Positions 15,503 to 24,468 of a DNA stretch of 39,559 nucleotides are shown piece by piece. The notes under the pieces are model-generated. The model did not search any database and was not told the DNA's origin. It saw nothing but the letters and a program-made list of their open reading frames with translations. Where the stretch lies: NCBI GenBank assembly GCA_017445025.1, contig JAFSVJ010000012.1, positions 1-39,559 of the forward strand, written 5' to 3'. This stretch comes from Abditibacteriota bacterium. Lineage in GTDB: Bacteria > Armatimonadota > UBA5829. The stretch's first letter is position 1. The number at the start of each line of letters is the position of its first letter. A program made the translations under genes and the position numbers.

Positions 15503-18358
15503 ATGAAAAAAATATTTTGTTTATTGTTTTTAATTTTGTTTGCTGTGGGAGTGAATGCTCAAAATGTCAGTGTAATATATTCTTCCTTCAGAGACGGAAA
15601 TTATAGCTATAAAGACAAATATAAAGATAAATTTAACGCCGACGGTTTAATTTGTAATGAATTTGAGAATACAACTCTTGACTCTTTTGATTTTAATGTG
15701 GATTGTATTCTTTTTTCCACTGTGGCAAATTATGAAAACACCCAAGACTTGACCAAATACCCTTTTAAAGAATATGTGGAAAAGGGTGGAGTTTTAATTA
15801 TTTGTGATGCCAACTATCACTCTGTATTGGATTTTCTTCCGAAATCTTTCGGTTTGGAATTTAAGAGCGGTGATGTTGGCTCTCAAGGAAAAGAAGTTAA
15901 TCCGGACGGCGAGAAAGTTATAGTTTATCCGGTTCATCACCCTATTTTGAAAGGAGTTCCCTCTCCTAATATTAACTGGGGAATTACCACCTCTCTTTCA
16001 CCTGAATTTAAAACTTTATATGTTGACCTTGAAATGAGACCTCAAGCTGTTTATTCGGAAATCGGTAAGGGGCTTTTGATTTTGTCCCCTATTAACAGCG
16101 ACCAAGGTTTTCCAAACAGCACTTTTGTTAAAAATGCCATAAATTATGCTAAGTTTAACAAAGCAGAAATTACACCCAAAAGCCCTATAGAATTGGAAAA
16201 AAATTCTAAAACAGAGGGTGAATTTGTCCCTGTTTTGGGCAATAACACAGATAAAACACATTATTTTATATCTTATGATGATGATTTTCTAAACATAGAT
16301 GTGGATTGTTATGACCATGATCTGTTATTCAGAACTACCAATGTTGTAAAGAGAGACGGACCTGTAAATGAGGATGACAGCATTGAGATTTTAATTGAAA
16401 ACGACGGGGATATCTATTCTTTTGTATTAAATTCAAACAATTTTGTGTCCGATTCCAAAAACAGTGATTTAAGATATAATGCCTATTGGAAAAGCACTGT
16501 GGAATCCAAAAACGAGCTCTGGAGGGCAAAAGTTTCCATTCCTTATTTTGCTTTCGGAATGACACAGGACTCTCCTCGAGAAATTAAAATAAACATTTTC
16601 AGAAATTATCACACGGGAAAGGCGGAAGACACTCTTTACAGTTTGGCAGATCTTCCCTTTGAAGCAGTGGGAAATAGTGATTATTGGCAAAAAATAAATT
16701 TTGCATCCGGTATAGATTTGACCGGATACAGAGATGATTTATTTTTAAATGTAAGTGATGTTTACAATTACGGAAACAATAAGATAACCATAAAGGATAA
16801 TTTAGCCTTTGATATTATTAATCTAACAACAGGGGAAACCTTCAAAGGTAAAGATGGCGTCAGTGTAGTTAATTTTGAAGAAGTTGGGGAAAATCTTATT
16901 ACAGGAGTGGCTTATGAAGAAGGAAGATGCATAGGTGCCACTCCCATTTACAAGGTTTATGTTAATGATATAATGGATTTGAACATAATTTATCCCAAAT
17001 ACAGGGATCAGGTTATGTCAAAAGACCCTAACAAGAATTTGAGAATTAATATAAGGCCCTTAGAAAAATTGACTGTGGATTTCTCCCTTAAAGGTGATAA
17101 AAAAACCTTATTTTCCAAAAAATACACCGCAAACCCTAATGCTGTGACCAACATTACTTATAATTTGGAAAAATTAAAGGTGGGAGATTATTTCTACACT
17201 CTCAAAATATTAAGAAACGGAAAACTTATAAGGGAGATTAGAAAAGATTTCAAAGTCCTGCCTCCAAATGATGTGGAAATAACCTTTGACGAGAAACAGG
17301 TTTGCTATGAAAACGGAAAGCCCATATTCCCCATAATGCTTTACCACACAGCGGGAGGGGGACTTAACCATTTAAATAATATTAAAAAGCCTGAAACTCC
17401 CCCTTTGGACGAAGCCAAAATAATGGAAGAATTAAAGGACAGAGGCTTTACTATGGGCCACGGTCAAATAAATGATTTCGGAATTGTGGACAGATATGCA
17501 AAGGGTGGATTAAATATAGTTTCCGAAATAGGTGACTGCAGAGACAGAGAGAGACTGCAAGAATTTATCGATGCTTATAACAGAAATAAAAACGGTATTT
17601 TCTATTACACCATTGATGAGCCTTTTGACGAAAAATTGGAACATGATATTGAAATGTATAACATTTTAAAGGAAATGGATCCATACAGACCTTGCGGTGG
17701 TGCTGTGTGCTTTGCCCCAATCTTTAAAGATGCCGTTAAGTGTTTTGACATTATGATGCCCGACGCTTATGAAATAACAAGAAGCAACCCTAACCCTTCA
17801 TTTAGCGGTCTGTTCCGACTTATGAAACCGGCAAATGAATACGGAAAGAAAAACGGTAAAGCCCTGTGGGCTGTGCCTCAATCCTTTGGCTGGAAAAACT
17901 TCGGTCATTGGATAATGCCAACTTGTGAACAAATGAAATGCCAAGCATTTTTCTATATAGTTTACGGTGCTACGGGACTGTGTTGGTATGCTATGGACTC
18001 GGGAGAGGTTGACAAGGATACACCTTATAACGCCTTCTGTATTTATGACTATCCGGAGCAATGGGACTATTTCAAAGAGTTAAACAAAGAAGTGACGGAT
18101 TTTGCCCCTGTTATATTTGAGGGTGATTCTATAGGACCTTTGGGTGTGAATGATAAAGTTCACTCAAATGTTTGGAAAATAGGAAACAAGAATTATGCTT
18201 TGATAGTAAACTCTGAGCCAACCCCTCAAAGGGAAACCTATGAAATAAAAGGAAACATAAAACCCTACTTTGAGAAGTATGAGTATGATTATTCAGTAGA
18301 GGGTGACAAGGTGACCTTTAACCTGAAACCTTATGAATGTGTTATAGTTGAGTATTAA
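15503..18358 (+). CDS. Large secreted multidomain protein, putative glycosidase-like barrel
   Basis: I start at the ATG at 15503 (951 residues) because AGGTG lies 6 bases upstream; an in-frame GTG at 15494 overlaps that site. A signal peptide MKKIFCLLFLILFAVGVNAQ is followed by a ThuA/class I amidotransferase-like alpha/beta domain (about 22-235: YVEKGGVLIICDANYH, VYPVHHPILKGVP), a CBM9/DOMON-like beta domain (about 240-400: DSIEILIENDGD, WRAKVSIPYFAFG), a linker beta domain, and a TIM-barrel-like C-terminal half (about 590-860) with FYYTIDEPFDE as the best candidate catalytic acid. No known GH family is assured. The stop is 5 bases before an aroQ 5' fragment. Confidence 0.72.
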   Translation: MKKIFCLLFLILFAVGVNAQNVSVIYSSFRDGNYSYKDKYKDKFNADGLICNEFENTTLDSFDFNVDCILFSTVANYENTQDLTKYPFKEYVEKGGVLIICDANYHSVLDFLPKSFGLEFKSGDVGSQGKEVNPDGEKVIVYPVHHPILKGVPSPNINWGITTSLSPEFKTLYVDLEMRPQAVYSEIGKGLLILSPINSDQGFPNSTFVKNAINYAKFNKAEITPKSPIELEKNSKTEGEFVPVLGNNTDKTHYFISYDDDFLNIDVDCYDHDLLFRTTNVVKRDGPVNEDDSIEILIENDGDIYSFVLNSNNFVSDSKNSDLRYNAYWKSTVESKNELWRAKVSIPYFAFGMTQDSPREIKINIFRNYHTGKAEDTLYSLADLPFEAVGNSDYWQKINFASGIDLTGYRDDLFLNVSDVYNYGNNKITIKDNLAFDIINLTTGETFKGKDGVSVVNFEEVGENLITGVAYEEGRCIGATPIYKVYVNDIMDLNIIYPKYRDQVMSKDPNKNLRINIRPLEKLTVDFSLKGDKKTLFSKKYTANPNAVTNITYNLEKLKVGDYFYTLKILRNGKLIREIRKDFKVLPPNDVEITFDEKQVCYENGKPIFPIMLYHTAGGGLNHLNNIKKPETPPLDEAKIMEELKDRGFTMGHGQINDFGIVDRYAKGGLNIVSEIGDCRDRERLQEFIDAYNRNKNGIFYYTIDEPFDEKLEHDIEMYNILKEMDPYRPCGGAVCFAPIFKDAVKCFDIMMPDAYEITRSNPNPSFSGLFRLMKPANEYGKKNGKALWAVPQSFGWKNFGHWIMPTCEQMKCQAFFYIVYGATGLCWYAMDSGEVDKDTPYNAFCIYDYPEQWDYFKELNKEVTDFAPVIFEGDSIGPLGVNDKVHSNVWKIGNKNYALIVNSEPTPQRETYEIKGNIKPYFEKYEYDYSVEGDKVTFNLKPYECVIVEY

Positions 18359-18363
18359 TATAT

Positions 18364-18468
18364 ATGAAACTAAAAATCATTAACGGTCCTAACTTAAATA
18401 TGTTGGGGACAAGAGAGCCGGAGATTTTTAAAAAAAAAGGACAAATTTTATCATTTTTTTGCAAGTAA
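18364..18468 (+). pseudogene. aroQ: 5' fragment of aroQ
   Basis: The first 22 codons encode MKLKIINGPNLNMLGTREPE plus IF, the aroQ N-terminus. The DNA is identical to the intact gene at 18655 for 30 bases and matches 56 of 66 bases overall. After about 18427 the sequence turns into A-rich DNA and foldback element copy 2, and the frame stops after 34 codons. The catalytic Tyr of the family (Tyr22) is Phe here. The fragment lies 5 bases after the preceding gene, suggesting it marks the original operon position of aroQ. Confidence 0.85.
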
Positions 18469-18612
18469 TATCGTAATGTAGTCGTCGATTGTAATGAGTG
18501 AGTAGTGGGGCGAATTTTTAGGCATTAGCCATAAAAATTTGTTTCAATACGAGCGAATGTCAATGAGACACGAAATTAGATATTACGTTAAGCAAAAAAA
18601 TAGAGAAAATTT
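18443..18612. repeat. Foldback element copy 2, between two aroQ starts
   Basis: Terminal inverted repeats are AAATTTTATCATTTTTTTGC (18443-18462) and its near reverse complement at 18592-18612. Inner pairing continues (GTAATATCG against GATATTACG) and a central palindrome lies at GAATTTTTAGGCATTAGCC followed by its partner (about 18510-18540). ATATCGTAATGTAGTCGTCG is shared with copy 1. No ORF. Confidence 0.65.
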
Positions 18613-18654
18613 AGGGATTTTTGTTTAAAAAGCTAAAAATATCAATAAAATTAT

Positions 18655-19107
18655 ATGAAACTAAAAATCATTAACGGTCCTAACCTTAATATGTTAGGTG
18701 TGAGAGAGCCGGATGTTTATGGCACCGATACATTAGAAAAAATAAATAGTGAAATTGAAATGTTTGCCCATAAGATTGGAATAAAGGCAGGCTTTTTCCA
18801 GTCCAATGTGGAAGGGGAAATCGTCAGCGAGATTCAAAAAGCCTTTTTTGACAAATTTGACGGAATAATCCTAAATGCGGGGGGATACACTCACACCTCC
18901 GTTGCCATAAGGGACGCCATAAGTTCTGTGGATATTCCTTGTGTGGAAGTTCACCTCTCAAACATTTACGGAAGGGAAGAATTTCGTGCTAAATCCATTA
19001 TAGCTCCCGTGTGCATAGGTCAAATAACAGGTTTTGGCAAAAATGTATACAAACTTGCAATTTTGTCTTTTATGGATGTTTCAGATATTAAATATACAGA
19101 GAATTAA
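18655..19107 (+). CDS. aroQ: Type II 3-dehydroquinate dehydratase
   Basis: The 150-residue protein is the usual size for AroQ. NGPNLNMLGVREPDVYG carries R17 and the catalytic Tyr22, ILNAGGYTHTSVAIRDA carries N74 and H80, EVHLSN carries H100, and REEFR carries R111. It dehydrates 3-dehydroquinate in the shikimate pathway; the family is dodecameric and cytoplasmic. There is no Shine-Dalgarno, and the intact gene now starts 296 bases after the previous gene, beyond a foldback element and a broken copy of its own start. The lytic transglycosylase-like gene follows 2 bases after the stop. Confidence 0.95.
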   Translation: MKLKIINGPNLNMLGVREPDVYGTDTLEKINSEIEMFAHKIGIKAGFFQSNVEGEIVSEIQKAFFDKFDGIILNAGGYTHTSVAIRDAISSVDIPCVEVHLSNIYGREEFRAKSIIAPVCIGQITGFGKNVYKLAILSFMDVSDIKYTEN

Positions 19108-19109
19108 AA

Positions 19110-19937
19110 TTGAATAGATATTTTTTATGTATAATTGTTTTGATTTTGGGTTTTTCTTCTTATGCTTATTGTGATAAAACCATATTTGATTATATGAGTA
19201 TTGCAAACTCCAATCAGTATATGATGCCGGAAAGAGAAACTCCTGAGGAGGACGCTTTTGAAACCCCTCGGGAAGTCATTACAAATTACAGAAGACTTAT
19301 TATTAAAACGGCAAAGGAGTATCATATTGAGCCGGAATTGTTGGCGAGTGTGATTTTCACAGAAACCTACGGAGGAGGAGTTTCCGGTTGGTATGAACTG
19401 AAAAACCGACTTTCATTGACAAAACAATTCCTCTTCGGAAAAGCTACCATAGGCATAACTCAAGTTTCTCCTGAGAATGAAAAAGATTTTGAAATGATTA
19501 TTCTCTATAACAGTGATATTCTTTGGCAACTGAATCAAGGGGCAAGACAACTCTCTTCCATAAGGGACGCCATTTATCCCAATACGACCATTTTATCTGA
19601 CGAGAGAATGGCAATGGTTTTGCGTTATTATAACCAAGGCACAAGACAGGAGCTTATGGATTATTCTCTTGAAAGTGAGCCTGTGGCACACTATGCCTTA
19701 GCCCATTATAAAAAGAATTTGCGAATAAGAAAGAGGATAAGGCTAAATAAAGATGAGCCTTATTACTCCAATGAAATAACACAATATTCACAAAAATATA
19801 AAGCTGTGGAAGTATATGTCTTTGGTGTGTTGGTTGCAAAGTATAGAATAGGGGGCTCCCGCAGCAAAGCAAATAACTACGCTTATATAGCCTATTCCAA
19901 CAGAGAGAGAATAAAAAACTGGTTATATGGTTTTTAA
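19110..19937 (+). CDS. Secreted lytic transglycosylase-like (SLT/GH23-like) protein
   Basis: The 275-residue protein starts with TTG at 19110, giving signal peptide MNRYFLCIIVLILGFSSYAY. An SLT-like domain is suggested by EYHIEPELLASVIFTETYGG (putative catalytic E85), GITQVSP (115-121), a block LRYYNQGTR and later helices. Such enzymes cleave the MurNAc-GlcNAc bond in peptidoglycan. The linker between E85 and GITQVSP (GVSGWYELKNRLSLTKQF) is longer than in compact SLT domains. It lies 2 bases after aroQ, so the two are probably cotranscribed. Confidence 0.75.
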   Translation: MNRYFLCIIVLILGFSSYAYCDKTIFDYMSIANSNQYMMPERETPEEDAFETPREVITNYRRLIIKTAKEYHIEPELLASVIFTETYGGGVSGWYELKNRLSLTKQFLFGKATIGITQVSPENEKDFEMIILYNSDILWQLNQGARQLSSIRDAIYPNTTILSDERMAMVLRYYNQGTRQELMDYSLESEPVAHYALAHYKKNLRIRKRIRLNKDEPYYSNEITQYSQKYKAVEVYVFGVLVAKYRIGGSRSKANNYAYIAYSNRERIKNWLYGF

Positions 19938-19939
19938 AT

Positions 19940-20055
19940 TACAAATCAACCTTTTTTATTAAAACTTATAGATGCCAGCCATAAATTTTAGAGCCCATCA
20001 ACCTTTGTCGAACGCACAGGGCGTTTTTGTGATTTGTGATTTGTGATTTGAAAAA
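19940..20055. repeat. Short intergenic element with TGATTTG repeats
   Basis: The gap starts with TTACAAATCAACC and ends with direct repeats GATTTGTGATTTGTGATTTG (20031-20050), which are inverse in sense to the start. The same style appears at 1-22 and 13601. A GGATG ribosome-site region for the next gene follows. Confidence 0.5.
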
Positions 20056-20070
20056 GGATGTTGATAAATT

Positions 20071-20838
20071 ATGGATAATGTGAAAAATTATATATTTGAT
20101 ATGGACGGGGTGTTGCTCCGCGGAAATACTCCCATACCCGGGGCACAGGATATGATAAAGAGATTGACAGAAAAGGGGCTTAACTTTTGTGTTTTGACCA
20201 ATAACCCTATCTACACTCCCGGAGATTTGCAACACAGGTTATCTTATATGGGTTTGGAAATACCGGAAGATAAGATTTACACTTCTGCCATGGCAACCGC
20301 CAATTTTGTAAAAACCCAAAAGCCGGGTTGCTCCGCCTACGTCATAGGTGAAAGCGGTTTGACCACAGCTCTCCACAACAGCGGAATTACCATTACAAGT
20401 TATGATCCGGATTATGTGATTTTGGGAGAGACTACCAATTATTCTTTTGATCAAATAACCAAGGCTTGCTCTCTCATAAAGAAGGGTTGCAGATTTATTT
20501 GCACCAACCCGGATAATTCCACTCCCGTTGATAACGATAAACTGATCCCCGCTGCGGGAGCTTTGGCATCTCTGGTATCTACGGCAACAGGTGTGGCTCC
20601 CTATTACATTGGAAAGCCTAACCCCTTAATGATGAAATCCGTTTTAAGGTTTATGGGTGCTCATTCAAGTGAGTCCGCTATGGTGGGAGACAGGATGGAC
20701 ACAGATGTAATTGCCGGAATGGAAGCGGGTATGACTACCATATTGGTTCTGACCGGCGTCACCACAAGAGAATTGGCGGAAAAGTTTCCTTACTCTCCCA
20801 ATATTATTTTGGATTCTGTGGCTGAAATAGAGAGGTAA
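20071..20838 (+). CDS. HAD superfamily class IIA (NagD-like) phosphatase
   Basis: The 255-residue protein has the HAD nucleophile motif FDMDGVLLRG (D10, D12), motif II VLTNNP, the substrate-cap region typical of class IIA (YVIGESGLTTAL, VILGETTNYSFDQI), motif III lysine in YYIGKPNP and motif IV MVGDRMDTDVIAGMEAG. Family members hydrolyse phosphate from sugar phosphates, p-nitrophenyl phosphate or nucleotides; the substrate here is unknown. AAAAAGGA precedes the ATG. It stands alone between two repeat-filled gaps. Confidence 0.92.
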   Translation: MDNVKNYIFDMDGVLLRGNTPIPGAQDMIKRLTEKGLNFCVLTNNPIYTPGDLQHRLSYMGLEIPEDKIYTSAMATANFVKTQKPGCSAYVIGESGLTTALHNSGITITSYDPDYVILGETTNYSFDQITKACSLIKKGCRFICTNPDNSTPVDNDKLIPAAGALASLVSTATGVAPYYIGKPNPLMMKSVLRFMGAHSSESAMVGDRMDTDVIAGMEAGMTTILVLTGVTTRELAEKFPYSPNIILDSVAEIER

Positions 20839-20855
20839 AAAAGCTAATACCCCCC

Positions 20856-21190
20856 ACGATGAAAAACTTTTGTTTTTCATCGTTGCCGGGTGGGCGGGAA
20901 CCCTTGGGACGTTTTTAGCAAGAGCCGGAAAATTATAATATCCATCCCCCCGTCAGTTGCTAATGCAACTGCCACCCCCCAAACCTACGGTTTAGGGGGA
21001 CAGATTTTTCGGTGACCGACGGCAAAAATCTTTATCTATTTGGGGTCCCCAAAAAGTTGAGCAAATAGCGAAAACTTTTAGGGGTGAAACTTAAGATTTT
21101 TGATTAGAAGCTACGAGAGATGAACTTTGTTCATCTCCGTGGGGGGGCGTCTGCTTTCTGCTTTTTAAATTTGCATATTTGCAAATTTGA
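20856..21190. repeat. Composite nested intergenic element
   Basis: Hairpins lie at 20856-20883 (12-base arms), 20954-20971 (CAGTTGC-TAAT-GCAACTG), 20975-20999 (CCCCCC-AAACC-TAC-GGTTT-AGGGGG), 21117-21137 (core TTT) and about 21167-21189. The outer blocks 20911-20933 and 21003-21035 together match the reverse complement of 30441-30500, where they are separated only by CTAC. The 69-base block between them (20934-21002) is therefore an insertion. There is no gene in 20839-21265. Confidence 0.65.
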
Positions 21191-21246
21191 CTAAAAATAT
21201 GGTATAATATTTATGGATAGACTTGGACATCCAAGTCTTTTATTTT
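21179..21246 (+). promoter_or_regulatory. Promoter followed at once by a terminator-like hairpin
   Basis: TTGCAA (21179-21184) and TATAAT (21203-21208) are spaced 18 bases. The expected transcript start is close to 21215. AGACTTGG (21219-21226), loop ACAT, CCAAGTCT (21231-21238), then TTTATTTT, forms an intrinsic-terminator-like hairpin before the gene at 21266. It may attenuate transcription or protect the 5' end. Confidence 0.55.
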
Positions 21247-21265
21247 AACTATTTGGAGATTATGC

Positions 21266-24200
21266 ATGAAAAAACTTTTCTTCATTTTTATAATGATACT
21301 CTTAGTTATCCCTTTGTTTGCACAGTCTGATATTAAAGATAATCTGGAAGTGATTGTTGAAACCCTAAGGGAAAATAATAACTTTTGGAATGAAACTCCA
21401 AGGGCATTTTTGTCTGTCAAAAATTTGTCTCAAGACGAAATAAAAGATAGAGAATTGTATAATTATTGGACTGTTTATGATGCCTTTGGTAAAGTTGTAT
21501 TTGAATCCAATCAATACTTTTTAGAAATTCCTGTTGGTGGGACAATCATTCATCAAGGTGATTTCCCTGTTCCTTACGGTTGGTATAAGGTGGATTGGAA
21601 ACTTAAATATAATGAAGAAACCTTAAAAGAGGGAAGCTTTACTTTTACTCACCTTTCTGAAAAGTGTGGAACAAATCTCTCTCCCGCTCTTGAAGAATAT
21701 TTAACCAAAACGGGATCTTGGGGCGGTGTTTTCTGGCATTGCACTCCGGAAAACGGAAGGGCAGCGGGAGCCCGTTGGGTGAGAGATTTTTCCGCTCTTT
21801 GGTGGTATACGGAGCAGGAAAAGGATAAAGTTGACATAGATTTAATAAGAAAAGATGTTCTTAAATATAAAAATGCCGGTATTGAAAGCCTTCTCAACCT
21901 GTGGATGAGCAATCATCCCGGCTGGAGATTGGAGTCCTCTCCTAAATTTGCCACAGATTACGGTCACTATATGGAAACCATTTCAAGCCAATGTAATGAT
22001 ATTATCCATTACTATGAGTTTGGAAACGAGGATAACGGGTCCGAAAAGCTTTTATATACGGAAAGGTGCAGAAACTTTATCGGCGGTGTGAGAAAGAACG
22101 ATCCTTTTGCCCTTCTTGCCAATTCCGGAACAGCTTTTGTGGATATTTCTTGGTTTGAACAGCAGGACCAGAGAAGACTCCTTGACGATTTGGATATTTT
22201 GATAACTCACCCTTACACCGTCACTTCATCTCCTGAGGAGTGGGGTGTTTATGAACAAGGTCAAAGTATGATTGATTTCATAGACAAAATCGGTGGGTTT
22301 AAGGAGCTTTGGTCCACAGAGTTTGGTTATACAATCCACAACGACGGATATTCTGTTTCCGACGCCACTCGTGCAGAATACTTGGTTCGCCATTTCTTGA
22401 TTCAGGTGGCTGCGGGTTACACTCGTCCTGGACTTTTTGCTTGGGACGGATATTACGGTATTTACGAAAACGGTGTGGCAACCGGCTCTGTGGTGGCAGT
22501 TCACAATATGGCGAAAATATTGGAAGGCTACAGATATGCGGGCTTTTTGGAAGAAGCGGGCAAGCCTTGGGTTATGGTATATGAGAGATTGGGGGCCGAT
22601 CCTGTTGTAGTGGCTTGGAATGCTTTCGAAGATGTTGATTATTCCCTTAATCATACAAAGGTTTTGGATTTATACGGAAACCCTGTGGAAACCGACGGAA
22701 AGAAGGTGACTCTGTCCCACAGTCCTCTTTATATCTTCGGAGGAGATAAAGAGCTTATCGCTAAAGCTTATAGGAACAGCCTCAAAGGGGAGCTGGAAAG
22801 GACTAATGGGGTATATACAGCAGATGCATCCATGGAAGATTTGTGGAAAGCTTTGAAGGATGTTTCAAATAAATATGTAAAGAGCCCTTCAAGAGAGTTG
22901 TCTTCCCTTCAATTCCGTTTGCTCAATGCTTTATTGATACAAGCACGATTGGGATTCTCTGTAAAGGAGGCGGAAGATGTTATGCTTTCCGGAACCTTTA
23001 TGGAAGAAGTAAAGGCTGAACTTGAAAATCTGAGATTAAAGGATGTGGATAATCCAAGACTTAGATTTGTATATAAGATGTTTGAAAAACTAAACAGTGA
23101 AAAGTTTTTTGCCATAACAGAAAATTCTCCCTATGAAAACAATATAAGGGAAGGGGAGAAGATTTTGACCTTGTGGGCCACTAAATATTTGATGAATAAA
23201 AGGGAATTGACAGAAAATCGGGTTTGGACCTATCTATACGGATACAAAAAGGACAGTGTTGACTTAAATGAAAAGCTATCCTTTGTGCCGGGAGTTGCAA
23301 CTAAGGTTTTAGGCCGTGTGGATAACTATGCCAATAATCCTTACACTGCCAAAGTATCTTTAGAACTTCCAAAGGGTTGGAAATGCGTGCCGGAGAGTAT
23401 AACCGTAGACCTTAAACCGGGAAAGCATGAGCTTGTCTCCTTTGAAATTACCCCCACATCAAGTTTGGAAAAATATCATGAGATAATAACCAAAACGGAG
23501 ATAGAGGGCAAGCCCGTAAACAGAACTGTTATGAATGATATTGAGGTCCTCTCTCCCGTGGTTTTGACTCAAATCCCTATGAACGGACTTATTACAAACA
23601 CTCCCATGAGATTTAATCTTAAAAATGTGGATAATGTGCCTCACGGAGGAGATTTGATTATTCACATGGCTAAGGATAAAAGTGTTATAGGTAAATACCA
23701 TTTTGATAAAATAGATCCGGAAGAGACTTATGTTGCGGAAATAATGGCAAATGATAATGTGAAAGGGGTCACCGACCGGGATATGTATGGGGAAATACAA
23801 CTTGATACAGGTATGGCTACAAGAACGGACTTCTCCTGCGACTTTTCCGTTGCCACAAAGGCCAAAACCCCCGTCACAGTTGACGGAGACATTTCCGACT
23901 GGGCTGACGCCTATCCTATCCACTTAAATAAAATAGATTATACAAATAACACCTTCGGAAGCAACTGGACACCGGAGGACCTAAGCGGAACAGCCTATTT
24001 CAAATGGGATGAAAACTATTTGTATTTGCTAAATGTGGTTAAGGACCAAACCTTTAACCAATGCCTTGCCGGAGACTCTACTTGGAACCAAGACTCCATG
24101 CAACTTGCCATTATCCCAAAAGGACGGGGAGAAGGTTTTTATGAATTGGGATTGGCTTTAACACCTAACGGCCCCGAAGCCTTTATGCATAACTATGCTG

Positions 24201-24466
24201 TCCCGGAACACGGTGGACTTCGCAGCGATATTCCTTTGGTGGTGAAGGTAAGTCAAGGTGAGATTATTTATGAAGCCGCTATCCCTTGGGCAGCTTATGA
24301 AGAGGAATTGGGAAAGCCGGAGGTTGGAAAGGAATATTTCTATGATTTGCTTATAAACGATGACGATGTCGTTGTCCCAAGACGCTATATGGAAAGATTT
24401 TCAATCTCCATAGTCCACGAGAGACGAAATGTAGGCATGGGAGAATTTACACTAATAGAAAAATAA
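21266..24466 (+). CDS. Large secreted multidomain glycoside hydrolase-like protein
   Basis: The 1066-residue protein has a signal peptide (MKKLFFIFIMILLVIPLFAQ), an N-terminal beta domain (about 25-130), a clan GH-A-like barrel (about 140-420) with HYYEFGNEDNG (putative acid/base E255) and ELWSTEFGYT (putative nucleophile E352), a beta-sandwich (about 425-500), a helical region (500-660), an NEW3/Ig-like beta domain (about 670-870), and a C-terminal CBM9/DOMON-like domain (about 880-1066) beginning VTVDGDISDWADAYPI and containing NQDSMQLAIIP. It probably binds and cleaves an extracellular polysaccharide. GGAG lies 8 bases before the ATG. The GH family is not assigned. Confidence 0.82.
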   Translation: MKKLFFIFIMILLVIPLFAQSDIKDNLEVIVETLRENNNFWNETPRAFLSVKNLSQDEIKDRELYNYWTVYDAFGKVVFESNQYFLEIPVGGTIIHQGDFPVPYGWYKVDWKLKYNEETLKEGSFTFTHLSEKCGTNLSPALEEYLTKTGSWGGVFWHCTPENGRAAGARWVRDFSALWWYTEQEKDKVDIDLIRKDVLKYKNAGIESLLNLWMSNHPGWRLESSPKFATDYGHYMETISSQCNDIIHYYEFGNEDNGSEKLLYTERCRNFIGGVRKNDPFALLANSGTAFVDISWFEQQDQRRLLDDLDILITHPYTVTSSPEEWGVYEQGQSMIDFIDKIGGFKELWSTEFGYTIHNDGYSVSDATRAEYLVRHFLIQVAAGYTRPGLFAWDGYYGIYENGVATGSVVAVHNMAKILEGYRYAGFLEEAGKPWVMVYERLGADPVVVAWNAFEDVDYSLNHTKVLDLYGNPVETDGKKVTLSHSPLYIFGGDKELIAKAYRNSLKGELERTNGVYTADASMEDLWKALKDVSNKYVKSPSRELSSLQFRLLNALLIQARLGFSVKEAEDVMLSGTFMEEVKAELENLRLKDVDNPRLRFVYKMFEKLNSEKFFAITENSPYENNIREGEKILTLWATKYLMNKRELTENRVWTYLYGYKKDSVDLNEKLSFVPGVATKVLGRVDNYANNPYTAKVSLELPKGWKCVPESITVDLKPGKHELVSFEITPTSSLEKYHEIITKTEIEGKPVNRTVMNDIEVLSPVVLTQIPMNGLITNTPMRFNLKNVDNVPHGGDLIIHMAKDKSVIGKYHFDKIDPEETYVAEIMANDNVKGVTDRDMYGEIQLDTGMATRTDFSCDFSVATKAKTPVTVDGDISDWADAYPIHLNKIDYTNNTFGSNWTPEDLSGTAYFKWDENYLYLLNVVKDQTFNQCLAGDSTWNQDSMQLAIIPKGRGEGFYELGLALTPNGPEAFMHNYAVPEHGGLRSDIPLVVKVSQGEIIYEAAIPWAAYEEELGKPEVGKEYFYDLLINDDDVVVPRRYMERFSISIVHERRNVGMGEFTLIEK

Positions 24467-24468
24467 AA

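Noticed and set aside
20856..21190. Possible CRISPR-like array
   Set aside because: The repeats are short palindromes without regular spacing or unique spacers of constant length, and no cas gene is present.
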